From Atlantibacter hermannii (GTDB lineage: Bacteria; Pseudomonadota; Gammaproteobacteria; Enterobacterales; Enterobacteriaceae): DNA of 64,000 nt. A program made the translations under genes and the position numbers. Numbering within the stretch: the stretch's first letter is position 1; the number at the start of each line of letters is the position of its first letter. The DNA is taken from NCBI GenBank assembly GCA_900635495.1, contig LR134136.1, positions 3,224,001-3,288,000 on the forward strand. Direction: 5' to 3'. The notes beneath the pieces are model-generated. The model saw only the letters and a list, made by a program, of their open reading frames with translations. It did not search any database and was not told where the DNA came from. Shown here in pieces: positions 46,449 through 56,566 of this stretch.

Positions 46449-49400
46449 TTAACGCAACCACAGCGTGACGTCATATCTCCAGCGGGTGTCGCTCAACAGG
46501 AACTGCGGCTGCACGCTTGGGGTCCAGGAATCATCCCCGCCGATCCCCATATGCTGACCATCCAGCGTCAGCCAGACGCCCTCTTCCGGTTGCATCCGGT
46601 GCCAGTGGTCAACACGCGTCAGCTGTTCCGTGCCGTAAGGTTGCAGTGAAAAATGGAAATCGCCTTCAACATGCCATTTCCCCCACTGTAACTGGCGGGT
46701 ATCGCATCGCAGCCCGTTTTCGGTGGGGAAAATATACGGCGTATGCATCTGCCCGAGCGGCAATTGCCAGTGTGAGAAAGCGGGCGCTGCTTTTGCGATC
46801 CGGGTAGTTCTCATGCGGCCCAAGGCCCAACCAGCAGACATCCGCGGCTTGCGGTTTTACCTGGAAATGAAGCCCGGTACGCGCCAGCGGCGGAATATCC
46901 CCTGCCCGCTCGCCGCTGACCGCGATATGCAATTTTCCGGCATCGTCAATGCGCATTTCCCAGCGCGACACCAGCGCCACGCCCCGGGCATTTTGATAGT
47001 GCCAGACGCTTTCAATCATCACCTCATGGGCGCGCGCCTCGGCTTCACAACTGACGCAGTTGACCGCCAGATCGTACAATCCGGCGCTTTTCCAGCGCTC
47101 AACCCAGGGCATGGGGATCGATGCGATCCACTTCGCTGACGCCGATGTCATTATCCAGTGGCGCACGGATAAACTGATCCTGAAGCGGCGTCACTAACTG
47201 CGGCTCACCGTCGATTTCCCACTGGGCGAGCTGCCCAGTGGCGCGATCAAACAACCAACGCTGCCCGTTCCACTCGACGGTAAACGCCTGGTCATCAACG
47301 GCCAGCGACGGCGTGACGCCGCGTGGCGCGCGCGGCGTTATTGCCAGCGGCGCGGCCAGGGCAAACTGCTGCCAGGCCACCGGATGACCGGCTGCCGACC
47401 ACGGCGTGGCGTTGGGCTGAATGACGTCCAGCTGTAGCCAGACATCGCGGGCATTTTCCGGTAGCGTCAGTGCATCCGTCAGAGTCAGTACCGCTTCGGC
47501 TTCCGGAGCCAGTTTCAGCGGCTGTTCTCCCTGCGCCACCACGCGCCCGGCGCACTCCACGCGCCATGTCAGCGTCTCATTATCCGTGGTGCGGAACAGG
47601 TATTCGCTGGCGATGCGGATCTGCAACGGTTGCTGGCTCACCAGCGTAAATCGGAAAAACTGCTGGGCGTGTTTTGCTTCAATCAGCGAAGGATGCGGCG
47701 TGCGATCCGGGAAGACCAGACCATTCATACAGAACTGGCGATCGTTGGGTTTGTCGCCGAAATCGCCGCCATAGGCCCAACCGGTGGTGCCATCTTCAAA
47801 GGTTTTGACAATCGCCTGATCGGCCCAGTCCCAGATAAAGCCGCCCTGCAATCTGGGGTATTCACGAAACGCCTGCCAGTAAGCAGCAAAATTACCCAGG
47901 CTGTTGCCCATGGCATGGGCATATTCACACAGGATCAGCGGCGGTGTTCACCCGGCAGGCTGAGCCATTTTTTGATGCTCCACTTTGGCACCGCCGGGAA
48001 CGGTTGATCCTGGTCGACCCGGGCATACATCGGGCAAATGATGTCGGTGGCAGCCGTATCCGCACCGCCCCCCTTCATACTGCACCGGGCGTGATGGATC
48101 GGCGGTTTTTACCCAGCGGTACAGGGCGTCGTGGGTAGCGCCGTGGCCGGATTCGTTGCCCAGCGACCAGATAATAATGGCGGGATGATTACGGTGACAC
48201 TGCACCATACGGGTCACGCGGGCGCTGAAGGCCGCGAACCATGCCGGGTCGTCTGACAGCCGGTTCATTGGCGTCATGCCGTGGGTTTCAATATTCGCCT
48301 CATCCACCACGTACAGACCGTAGCGGGTGCAGAGTTCATACCAGCGCTCAACGTTGGGATAGTGCGAACAGCGTACGGCGTTAAAGTTATTCTGCTTCAT
48401 CAGCAGGATATCCTGAATCATATCCTGCTCAGTCACGACCTGGCCGCGTTCGGGATGATGCTCATGGCGATTCACGCCACGGATCAGCAACGGTTTGCCG
48501 TTCAGCGTCAGCAACCCGTTATGGATGTCCACACGCCGGAAGCCGACGTCACAGGCTTCTGCTTCCAGCAACACATCATCCAGATACAGCGCCGCCACCA
48601 GCCGGTAGCAGTGCGGCGTTTCGGCACTCCATTTTTTCGGTTCACGTACCGACAAGGCATAATGACCACGTTCGGGATAATTGCCGCGTTCATCCACCGG
48701 CGCGCTGCCCGGTTTGCCGCGCAGTTGCGCGATCGGTTCATCGCCCTCCCACAGGGTCAGTTCGACGGTTAAATGGCTGAGCTGCGCGGGTGGTGCGGCG
48801 AAACGCACCGCAACGTTGAGCTGCGCATCACGATAGCAATCATCCAGTTGCGGCGTCACCTGCCAGTCCGCCAGATGGCAGTCCGGCTTGTGCAGCAGCG
48901 ACACCGAACGGAAAATGCCGCTCATCCGCCACATATCCTGGTCTTCCAGCCAGGTGCCCGCGCTCCAGCGCATCACCATCACGCACAGTCGGTTTTCCCC
49001 GGCGTGTAAAAAGGGCGTGAGATCGAATTCCGCAGGCAGGCGGCTGTCCTGGGAATAGCCAACCCATGTGCCGTTGCACCACAGATGGAATGCCGAGTTG
49101 ACCCCGTCAAAAATGATGCGCGTCTGGCCCTGTGCCAGCCATTGCGGATCGACGGTAACGAGGCGCGAATAACAGCCGGTAGGGTTATCTTCCGGCACCC
49201 GCGGCGGCACGGTTTCAATGGGATAACGCACGTTGGTGTAGATCGGCGCGTCGTAGCCCGCCATTTGCCAGTTCGACGGCACTTCCACTGGCGCGCTGCC
49301 GGTAAGTCGTAATCTATCCATCCCGCGTCTACCGCTTGCGGGCGGGCGGCGTAATAAAACTGCCAGGTGCCGTCAAGAGACTGACGCCGCGCACTGGCCG

Positions 49401-49545
49401 CCGCATCGCGCGCCTCCTCCACGCTGCCCCAGCTGGAAAAAGCGGGGTGCGCTTCAAGCCGGTTCAGATGAATAATCGTTGGATTTTGCCAGTCCTGACG
49501 CGCCAGGATCCCGGCGAATGAGGGGGTGTGGGATGGTTGATTCAT
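46449..49545 (-). CDS. lacZ: Beta-galactosidase (five frameshifts)
   Basis: Family GH2, about 1030 residues when reassembled, same length as E. coli LacZ. Landmarks in order: VPSNWQMAGYDAPIYTNV, FDGVNSAFHLWCNG, RGVNRHEHHPERG, MKQNNFNAVRCSHYPN, VDEANIETHGM, IIWSLGNESGHG (acid/base Glu), ILCEYAHAMGNSLG (nucleophile Glu), MNGLVFPDRTPHP, APLDNDIGVS and HMGIGGDDSWTP. The reading frame changes at 46777-46779, 47107-47109, 47940-47941, 48068-48073 and 49290-49291, each a one-base change in a short homopolymer. Either the sequence is faulty here or the gene is decaying. No lacY or lacA follows. Confidence 0.88.
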
Positions 49546-49563
49546 TGGGAAAGGTCGCCTTTA

Positions 49564-49714
49564 TTGTCGTACGCACTACAAATATGACCACGTTATCCCG
49601 TAACCGTCTTTTTTCAGCAAGCCGTGCGCATAATCTCTTCGGCAATTCTCACAGAAACCTGCAAGAATGCGGTTAAAATGTCGTACCCTGAACAAAATAT
49701 GTTAACGCACGACA
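49564..49714. promoter_or_regulatory. Three candidate LacI-type operators between lacZ and lacI
   Basis: Three sites share the core TGTCGT(A/G)C: TTGT-N10-ACAA at 49564-49581, TGT-N10-ACA at 49679-49694, and (inverted) TGT-N9-ACA at 49700-49714. The layout resembles the TTGT-N9-ACAA lac operator with a different centre. The first lies about 20 bases before lacZ, the other two just before lacI, which would allow looping and autorepression. Confidence 0.5.
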
Positions 49715-49732
49715 TTTACCCACGGATAAGAG

Positions 49733-50773
49733 ATGAGTCGCCATTCCGCCACCCTTGATGATGTCGCCCGGCTTGCCGGTGTGTCACTGCAAACCGTTTC
49801 ACGAGTATTAAACAGCCCGGAGAAAGTGGCGACCCGCACTCAGGAAGTCGTTCATCAGGCGATGCGTACGCTGCGCTATGTCCCTAACCGCTCCGCACAG
49901 CTTCTGGCGGGGAAAGTGCTGCCCGCCATTGGCCTGATCAGCGCCTCGTTAACCTTGCATGCGCCGTCGCAAATTGCCGCGTCGATCAAAACCCACGCAC
50001 AGGCGCGCGGGCTGGATGTGGTCATTGTCATGCTTAATAACGCGGATCGCGGCGCGCTACAGGGGGCGCTGGCGGAATGCCGGGCGCAGAACATCCGTAG
50101 CGCAATCATCAATCTGCCGCTGGAAAGCCAGCTTGCCGAGCAACTGGTGCAGGAAAACCCGGATATTCACTGCCTGTTTCTTGATGTGCCACCCGACAGC
50201 GATGTCGCCAGTTTGCTGTTTGATCACCGCCAGGGATGCCACGCGGTGATTGATCATTTGTGGGAACGTGGGCATCGGGATTACGGATTTTTAGCCGGGC
50301 CAGAGAGCGCCATTTCCGCACGGCTCAGGCTTCATGCCTGGCGCGAGGCGCTGCATCGTAACGGGGGACATCAGGCCATAACGGCCTTCGGAGACTGGAG
50401 CGCGGGTAGCGGATTCGCCTGTACCCTGGCGATGCTGGCGAAACAGCCGACGCTGACGGCGATAGTGGTAGCAAATGATCAGATGGCGCTGGGGGTATTA
50501 AGCGCGCTGGCGCAGTTGAATCGCCGGGATATTTCCGTGACCGGCTATGACGATACGCCCGACAGCCAGTATTTCCAGCCGGCGCTCACCACGGTGGCGC
50601 AGGATTTTACGCTATTAGGCGAGCGCGCTGTCGCGCTGATTGCCGAGCCTGGTCAGCGTCACAGTTGGTTGCCCACAAGGCTGGTTGTGCGTCAGTCCAC
50701 GGCCCCGAAAGGCGATGTCGACACGCGTGAAGCGTTAATCAACCAGTTAAAAACGCTTGCCGCACAGTTGTAA
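49733..50773 (+). CDS. lacI: LacI-family repressor of lacZ
   Basis: 346 residues. N-terminal helix-turn-helix and hinge (ATLDDVARLAGVSLQTVSRV, then AQLLAGK as in LacI), followed by a periplasmic-binding-like sugar domain (AIVVANDQMALGVLSAL, DISVTGYDDTPDSQYF). The C-terminal tetramerisation helix is recognisable (EALINQLKTLAAQL). Divergent from lacZ, whereas E. coli has both in the same direction. Confidence 0.9.
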   Translation: MSRHSATLDDVARLAGVSLQTVSRVLNSPEKVATRTQEVVHQAMRTLRYVPNRSAQLLAGKVLPAIGLISASLTLHAPSQIAASIKTHAQARGLDVVIVMLNNADRGALQGALAECRAQNIRSAIINLPLESQLAEQLVQENPDIHCLFLDVPPDSDVASLLFDHRQGCHAVIDHLWERGHRDYGFLAGPESAISARLRLHAWREALHRNGGHQAITAFGDWSAGSGFACTLAMLAKQPTLTAIVVANDQMALGVLSALAQLNRRDISVTGYDDTPDSQYFQPALTTVAQDFTLLGERAVALIAEPGQRHSWLPTRLVVRQSTAPKGDVDTREALINQLKTLAAQL

Positions 50774-51025
50774 TCACACCCGTTCGATTGAAAACCAGCG
50801 TTTCCAGATAAAACGGATGATGGCGTACTCCAGCACGCCCAGCAGCAAAAACCAGATACAAAAGATAATGGTGTATAGCTGGTTTAAATCCACCAGATGG
50901 AACGTCTCCATCAACTGCTTCGCCAGTGACACCGTCAACGCGGGCGCAGGCAACAGCAGGCAGGAAAGAAACGCCAGCAGCAAAATGCCGCCTGCGGTCA
51001 CCAGAGTTTCAAGAGGATGTTTCAT
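50774..51025 (-). CDS. ybdJ: YbdJ, DUF1158 small membrane protein
   Basis: 83 residues with two hydrophobic helices (about 9-35 and 48-72) and a basic C-terminus. Very close to E. coli YbdJ (MKHPLETL start, SCLLLPAPAL, QLYTIIFC). Function unknown. Its stop meets the stop of lacI. Confidence 0.88.
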   Translation of the reverse strand: MKHPLETLVTAGGILLLAFLSCLLLPAPALTVSLAKQLMETFHLVDLNQLYTIIFCIWFLLLGVLEYAIIRFIWKRWFSIERV

Positions 51026-51107
51026 CGATTGTTACGCCCGAGTTAAAACGGGCATTGTCCGGTAATTTGTCAGGCCTTGCAAACCGTGGCGCTAATGAAT
51101 GGCTTGA

Positions 51108-51437
51108 TCATCGCCCCTGGCGACGGTAGTGGCCGGGAGACATATTAAATTTACGGGTAAATAAACGTGTGAACGACTGCTGCGATTCAAAGCCGTATTT
51201 CAGAGAGATATCCAGCACACGGGCGTCGGTTTGCCTGAGATCCTGCGCCGCCAGCCGCAACTTCTTCTCGCGAATGTAGCGCCCGAGACTTTCGCCGGTG
51301 TGATGTTGAAACAGTCGCTGTAAATGCCATTTTGAATAGCCCGCGTGGCGCGCAATTTCATCGATACGCAGCGGTTTATGCAAATTGTCATCAATCCAGC
51401 CGGTAATGGTTTCGATAACCTGAGCGGGTAGTTCCAT
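51108..51437 (-). CDS. ramA: RamA, AraC-family multidrug-resistance activator
   Basis: 109 residues, two helix-turn-helix motifs of the MarA/SoxS/RamA group (IARHAGYSKWHLQRLFQHHT; LKYGFESQQSFTRLFTRKFN). RamA switches on acrAB-tolC and represses porins. The wording WIDDNLHKPLRIDEIARHAGYS is closest to RamA, and the position between ybdJ and ramR agrees. Expression is held down by RamR binding upstream. Confidence 0.92.
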   Translation of the reverse strand: MELPAQVIETITGWIDDNLHKPLRIDEIARHAGYSKWHLQRLFQHHTGESLGRYIREKKLRLAAQDLRQTDARVLDISLKYGFESQQSFTRLFTRKFNMSPGHYRRQGR

Positions 51438-51564
51438 GCCTGTTCCCCTTTACTCGCCGTTTTAAACGATAGTCCTCTGCTCATTTCTGTACGCAACGCC
51501 GTCTTCTGTTACCTGAAAAGTTGAGATCATCCACAGGTTACAGAAAACCCTACGTCAGGCATTG

Positions 51565-51590
51565 ATAATGAGTGAGTAAACACTCATTAT
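51565..51590. promoter_or_regulatory. RamR operator upstream of ramA
   Basis: ATAATGAGTG-AGTAAA-CACTCATTAT: perfect 10-bp arms around six bases. The core ATGAGTG-N6-CACTCAT is that of the Salmonella and Klebsiella ramA operator. It lies 128 bases before ramA and 107 before ramR, so ramR may also be autoregulated. Confidence 0.88.
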
Positions 51591-51697
51591 AGAAACGATG
51601 CGGAAAGCGTCAACCGCTTTTTCTGCCCGATGCGCGACTTGCAGCCGCGCAATCCTCATGTTTCAATCTGCGGTCTTATGACTGGAGGGTAATGTTA

Positions 51698-52276
51698 GTG
51701 GCTCGTCCCCGTAGTGAAGATAAACGCATTGCGCTGCTTGATGCGGCAACCGAGGCCATCGCCAACGCAGGCATTGGCGCATCCACCGCGATGATTGCCC
51801 GTGGCGCGGGCGTGGCAGAAGGCACATTGTTTCGCTACTTCGCTACCAAAGATATCCTGCTTAACGCGCTCTATTTGCATCTGAAGATCGGGTTTTGCCG
51901 CTCTATTCTGGAACAGCCGGATCGCCCGGCAGACAGCAAAGGATTAACCCGTTATATCTGGAACCGGCTGATCGACTGGGGGCTTGCTAACCCGGTTGCG
52001 CATCAGGCGATGCGCCAGTTAGCGATTAGCGACAAAATTACCGAAGAAACGGAAAAACAGGTCAACGAGAGTCATCCCGACCTGCACCAGATTTGTGAAA
52101 AAGCCATTCAGCCGCTGTTTTTAAGCCCGACGTTTCGCCGCTTCGGCGACACCATCTTCTTCGCGCTGGCGGAAACCACGATGGAATTCGCCACCCGTGA
52201 GCCGGAACGCACCGAGGAGTTTAAAACCGTGGGGTTTGAGGCAATGTGGCGCGCGCTGGGCAAACCGGATCTGTAA
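51698..52276 (+). CDS. ramR: RamR, TetR-family repressor of ramA
   Basis: 192 residues. N-terminal TetR helix-turn-helix (STAMIARGAGVAEGTLFRYFA) and a ligand-binding domain with LAETTMEFATREPERTEEF and FEAMWRAL as in Salmonella RamR. I prefer GTG 51698 (ARPRSEDK, the family start) with GGAGG nine bases upstream; ATG 51692 is only three bases from that site. No frameshift or stop, so the repressor appears functional. Confidence 0.92.
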   Translation: MARPRSEDKRIALLDAATEAIANAGIGASTAMIARGAGVAEGTLFRYFATKDILLNALYLHLKIGFCRSILEQPDRPADSKGLTRYIWNRLIDWGLANPVAHQAMRQLAISDKITEETEKQVNESHPDLHQICEKAIQPLFLSPTFRRFGDTIFFALAETTMEFATREPERTEEFKTVGFEAMWRALGKPDL

Positions 52277-52331
52277 GTTCACGCCCTGCGCGCGGAATGC
52301 TGAATGTCGAAACACGCTAACCGACCATGCT

Positions 52332-52364
52332 CAACGTTCCGTCCGCCAGACGAACGGAACGTTG
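52332..52364. terminator. Bidirectional terminator between ramR and the MFS gene
   Basis: CAACGTTCCGT / ACGGAACGTTG, 11-bp stem around an 11-base loop, between convergent genes. Confidence 0.7.
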
Positions 52365-52369
52365 ACCGG

Positions 52370-53785
52370 TTACCCTTCGACGCGATGACCTTGCTGCCCT
52401 TCCCCTTTCACCGTCTCGCCGCTTTTACCTGGCGACAGCGCTTCCAGAGAATAGCCTTTGGTATTGACGCCCCAGGCCAGTAACACGATGACGCCTGCCG
52501 CCAGTACCGAGGTCGTCATGGTAAACACCCCGGCAAATCCCAGCGATGCAGAGAACACGCCAATAATTGACGGTGCCATAATGCTGCCGACGCGGCCAAA
52601 GGCGCTGGCGAATCCACATCCCGTGGCGCGAATGGCGGTAGGGAAACTTTCCGGCGTATACGCATACAGCCCGGCATAACACCCGTTAAGGAAGAAAGAC
52701 AGAACCGCCGCTGCTGCGACAATCGTCGCCGTGCTGTCGGCCTGGCTTAAACACCAGGCGCTGAGGGTGCTGCCCACCAGATACAGGGCGATAGTCCGCT
52801 TGCGGTCGAGCCAGTCAGAACACACCGCCGCAGAGAAATAGCCCGGTATTTGCGCCAGATAAATAATGATCGAAAACTCAAAACTGCGGGTGACGGTAAA
52901 ACCCCGTTCCACCAGAAGCGACGGGATCCAGGCAAAGAAGCCGTAGTAACAGAAGGTCACCACAAACCAAATCACCCAAATTACCGTGGTCTGTCGCCGC
53001 ATCGGCTGGCTGAACATCATGACCAGGCTTTTAAGCAGCCCGGGCGATGGCGCAGGCGCAACCTGCGGCGTCACGTCACGCGGCGCGTCAACGGGCGGCA
53101 GCGGTTTGCCGGTGGCGGCAATCACCTGACGTTCCAGGCTTTCGACCACCACCCGCGCTTCGTCGGTACGGCCTTTGCCCAGCAGGAAGCGCGGCGATTC
53201 CGGCAGGCTGCGGCGCCACCACAGCAGCATCAAAATCGGCAGTGCGGTGATAATTTGCGCGTAGCGCCAGCCGTCTTCAAACTCCGGCACCACAAAACGC
53301 CCCAGCAGCGCGGCGCCCACGAATCCGAACGAGAAAAACCCGGCCAGCGATCCAATAAACCAGCCGCGTTTTTTCGGCGGAATAAATTCGCTCAGAAACG
53401 GCGCAATAATCACGCTCTCCGCCCCGGTGCCAACGCCTGCCAGAACGCGCGCGATGACGAATACCGTGAAGTTAGGGGAAAAGGCGGCCACCAGCGTCAT
53501 TACGCAGTAAATCGCCAGCGCCCAGCACATGACCGTTTTACGGCCATACCGGTCCCCCACGTAGCCCGCCAGTAGTGCGCCAATCAGAACGCCAATCGGC
53601 GTGGCGGACCCCACCAGCCCCAGTTCCGCCCCGCTGAGCGACCAGACATCGCGCAATGCAGGCAGTAAAAAAGCAATAATGGCGACGTCCATGCCATCAA
53701 AGGTGTATCCCAACCCACCTATCAACAACAACATGTAATGCGGACGGCTCAACGGGAGCCGATCAAGACGATGTAACAGTGACAT
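52370..53785 (-). CDS. MFS transporter of the aromatic acid/metabolite:H+ symporter kind
   Basis: 471 residues, 12 transmembrane helices with a long charged middle loop. Signature GGLGYTFDGMDVAIIAFLLP in helix 1 (DGMD is typical of PcaK/NiaP-like carriers) and GYVGDRYGRKTV after helix 2. Sugar-porter-like LPESPRFLLGKGR and YTPESFPTAIRATG are also present. Substrate not known. It is the last gene of a probable minus-strand unit with the amidohydrolase upstream, so it may import that enzyme's substrate. Confidence 0.8.
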   Translation of the reverse strand: MSLLHRLDRLPLSRPHYMLLLIGGLGYTFDGMDVAIIAFLLPALRDVWSLSGAELGLVGSATPIGVLIGALLAGYVGDRYGRKTVMCWALAIYCVMTLVAAFSPNFTVFVIARVLAGVGTGAESVIIAPFLSEFIPPKKRGWFIGSLAGFFSFGFVGAALLGRFVVPEFEDGWRYAQIITALPILMLLWWRRSLPESPRFLLGKGRTDEARVVVESLERQVIAATGKPLPPVDAPRDVTPQVAPAPSPGLLKSLVMMFSQPMRRQTTVIWVIWFVVTFCYYGFFAWIPSLLVERGFTVTRSFEFSIIIYLAQIPGYFSAAVCSDWLDRKRTIALYLVGSTLSAWCLSQADSTATIVAAAAVLSFFLNGCYAGLYAYTPESFPTAIRATGCGFASAFGRVGSIMAPSIIGVFSASLGFAGVFTMTTSVLAAGVIVLLAWGVNTKGYSLEALSPGKSGETVKGEGQQGHRVEG

Positions 53786-53853
53786 AGGCGCATTCTCATC
53801 TGTAAGGGAAATTGCTGTGTTGGCACGGATGCCGCGTAGTCGTGGGTTGTGTC

Positions 53854-55114
53854 TTAGTCCACCGGCAGGAAGCCTGCGTTTTTCACCGGTTTACCCTGCT
53901 GAAGGATCAGCGGGATATGCTTGCCCTGGCCGGTAAGCAGACTGATATCCTCAAGCGGATTGCCGTTTACCACGATGAGATCGGCCCATGCGCCTGGCGT
54001 CAGGCTGCCGATTTCGCCCTCTTTACGCAGCAGGCGGGCGGCAATGGACGTGGCGCTGCGGATCACTTCCGCGGCGGGTAGTACGCGATTGCGGATAACA
54101 AACTCTTCCGACTGGTGCACATGCATATCCCCCAGCAGATCGGATCCATACGCCATCGGTAAACCGGCTTCGAACATGATTTTCAGACTGTCGAGGCCGC
54201 TTAAGCGCACATCGTCGATTTTGGCGATAGAGTCCGGCTGCAAACCGTACTGCTCGCCTTCGTTTTTCAGCATTTCATAGGTGACCAGCGTCGGACAGGC
54301 CATCGCGCCTTTACTGGCGGCAAGTTGGGGCCGTTTCCGGGGTGATGAGATTGCAGTGCTCAAGGGAATGTACCCCGGCGTTAACGGCGCGGCGAATCGC
54401 CTCGTCGGTGTACAGATGGGCGCTGACGTAGGTTTGCGCGTTGCTGGCCTCTTCGACAATGGCTTCCAGTTCGGAAACTGAAAAGCTCAGAAAATCGATC
54501 GGATCGCTGGGGGATGACACCCCGCCGTTGGCCATCACTTTGATGAACTCCGCCCCGGCTTTGATCTCTTCGCGCACTGCGCGGCGCACCTCATCCACAC
54601 CGTTGCAGATGCGGCCCAGCGCGCCGAGTTTGGAGGCGTAAAAATCGGCGTTGCGCGAGTCATAGCGACCGCGGTAATCGGTATGCCCGCCGGTTTGCGA
54701 CAGCGCTTTACCGCAAATCATCAGATGCGGGCCGTTCAGCAATCCCTCTTCCTGCGCCTGTTTCAGGCCATAGTCTGCGCCGCCGACGTCGCGCACGGTG
54801 GTAAAGCCGCGATTCAACATGCCCTGCATGATCTTGCCGGCGCGGGCAGCGATCAGTGAATCAGGCAGCAAAGCGTTTTGACCGAGATTGGCGGAACTGG
54901 CAATGACGTGAACATGGCAATCGATCAGGCCAGGCATCAGGGTTTTGCCCTTTAAATCCACCACCGTCGCGCCGGGCGCGTCGACAGGAGTGGCAGAGAT
55001 CTTGCTGATTTTTCCCTCTTCAACCAGCAGTTGATGGTTCTTCAGGGCGGTATCAGAAATACCGTCCACCAGGGTGGCGTTGATAAATAATAACGGCGTG
55101 TGTTGCGTTGTCAT
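53854..55114 (-). CDS. Metal-dependent amidohydrolase, imidazolonepropionase/prolidase-like (one frameshift)
   Basis: About 419 residues. Metal ligands: LIDCHVHV (HxH), the lysine region EFIKVMANGG, HLYTDEAIRRAV, HSLEHCN, and the Asp in MAYGSDLLGDMHVHQ. This set fits the Xaa-Pro dipeptidase/imidazolonepropionase-like branch of the amidohydrolase superfamily; the substrate is not known. The frame breaks at four G (54327-54330); three G join the parts as TPETAQLAASKGAM. ATG 55114 is chosen over an upstream GTG. Confidence 0.82.
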
Positions 55115-55170
55115 GATCGTCACGCTCCAGCGACAGGTTCGTTTATGATGGTGTTGTTGTTACTTCTTCA

Positions 55171-55216
55171 TTACGAATTGGTTAAAAGATTTACAATGAT
55201 TGGTTAAAATTCGTAA
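55171..55216. promoter_or_regulatory. Inverted and direct repeats upstream of the amidohydrolase gene
   Basis: TTACGAATT and AATTCGTAA form 9-bp inverted arms. Inside them ATTGGTTAAAA occurs twice, 23 bases apart. The position between the LysR gene and the amidohydrolase gene suggests a LysR-regulator binding site. Confidence 0.5.
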
Positions 55217-55276
55217 ATGAAAAAGACGCATGCCATCATGCCTTCTGCGCATGTCACTGAACAAAAAACACCCACA

Positions 55277-56186
55277 CTAGCGGGCGGGATGTTGCGCGAC
55301 GTCTTCCAGCAGCCAGCGTTTAAACAGCCGTGTGGCGCGGTTTTCGTGGCGATGTTGGGAGGTGATCAGGAAAAATCCTCCACCTTTGCTGACGGAAAAA
55401 TTCGAGGCTTTGACCAGCCGTCCACTGGCGATGACGCTGTCAATGATGTGACGCCACGCAAGTGCCACGCCGTTGCCGAGACAGGCCATTTCAATCAGCG
55501 GTGGATAGTGATTAACGCGCAAAGTCTGGCGTAGCGGCGGGCTGTCGGTGCCGTTAATTGCAAACCACTCTGGCCAGCCGATCCACTGGTGCTGGGCGTC
55601 CTCCAGTACCAGCAGGGTTTCATGTTTTAACGTTTCCGGCGTGAACAGGGGCCGCCCGGCCAGGTAATGCGGCGAGCACACCGGGAACATCTCTTCATCG
55701 AACAATTTCACCGTATCGAAATTGATAAGATTTTCTTGTCGCAAATAGTAAACGCCCAGATCAAATTCGAATGACGTCAGCCGTGTGACCCCATCGCGCA
55801 TGATTAAATTCACTTTGATTTCCGGGTGCTGACGTCGGAAATGGGTAAGGCGCAACGGCAGCCAGAACTGGGCGATGCCCGATGAACAGGCCAGGGTAAT
55901 TTCGTTTTCCCCGGCGTTTTTCATCACCTGAGCCGTGGCATCGGCGCACTCTTCCAGGAAATGGCGGATTTGATGAAGATAGCGCTCACCGGCGGTAGTG
56001 AGTTCCAGGCCATGACGCCGACGCATCAGCAGCGTACGCCCCAGCGACGCTTCCAGCTGCGCAATCTGGCGGCTTACCGCGCTCTGTGTCAGGTTCAGCT
56101 CTTCCCGGCGCGGGTAAAACTGCCGAGCCGAACGGTCGCTTCAAAAGCGATCAGGGTATTCAACGGGGTAACGGCGCAATTGACAT
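55277..56186 (-). CDS. LysR-family regulator, GcvA-like (two frameshifts near the N-terminus)
   Basis: About 303 residues when corrected. The DNA-binding part reads LNTLIAFEATVRLGSFTRAG then LTQSAVSRQIAQLEASLG. The effector domain is typical of the GcvA/AmpR group (LACSSGIAQFWLPLRL, DLGVYYLRQENL, GNGVALAWRHII). Two one-base losses, in gggg 56165-56168 and ccc 56104-56106, separate the start from the body. Lies immediately upstream of the amidohydrolase gene on the same strand, which it probably regulates. Confidence 0.78.
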
Positions 56187-56566
56187 GAGGTTTCCGGCCT
56201 GGCTGAATAATCGTTAGTTAACAAGACTCTAACAATTACCGGCGCAATGCAAACCCGTTAAGCAGAATTACCCCGCCCCTCTCTCCGGCACAGATTTTGT
56301 TGTTTCTGCGGGGGGACGCCTGCCTTGCCCGCCTTTAAAATGCACGCCCTGAGCGGGTGAAGCCAGTCTCCAGTCCGAGCCGTAAAACAGGACGTGACCG
56401 ATCGGAATTCTCTCCTTATACATTAATTATCATTATGAATACTTTACTATTGATACCATATGTATATTATTCCCTCACTAAGCGTATGGCTCATTGGGTA
56501 ATGGCGTCATCTGATTACCCCGCCTTGCCAGCGATGTATGTTGATAACCACCTGAATGAGCGCACG
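56187..56566. other. Intergenic region before the small-gene cluster
   Basis: About 380 bases. The right part (56400-56490) is AT-rich (cattaattatcattatgaat, ttgataccatatgtatatta) and probably holds the promoter of the small genes. I cannot place the -35/-10 boxes or an operator confidently. Nothing recognisable at 56190-56400. Confidence 0.5.

Noticed and set aside
46449..49545. Calling lacZ a definite pseudogene
   Set aside because: Five frameshifts would normally support this, but similar one-base homopolymer changes occur in many other genes here and all active-site motifs are preserved, so error is at least as likely.
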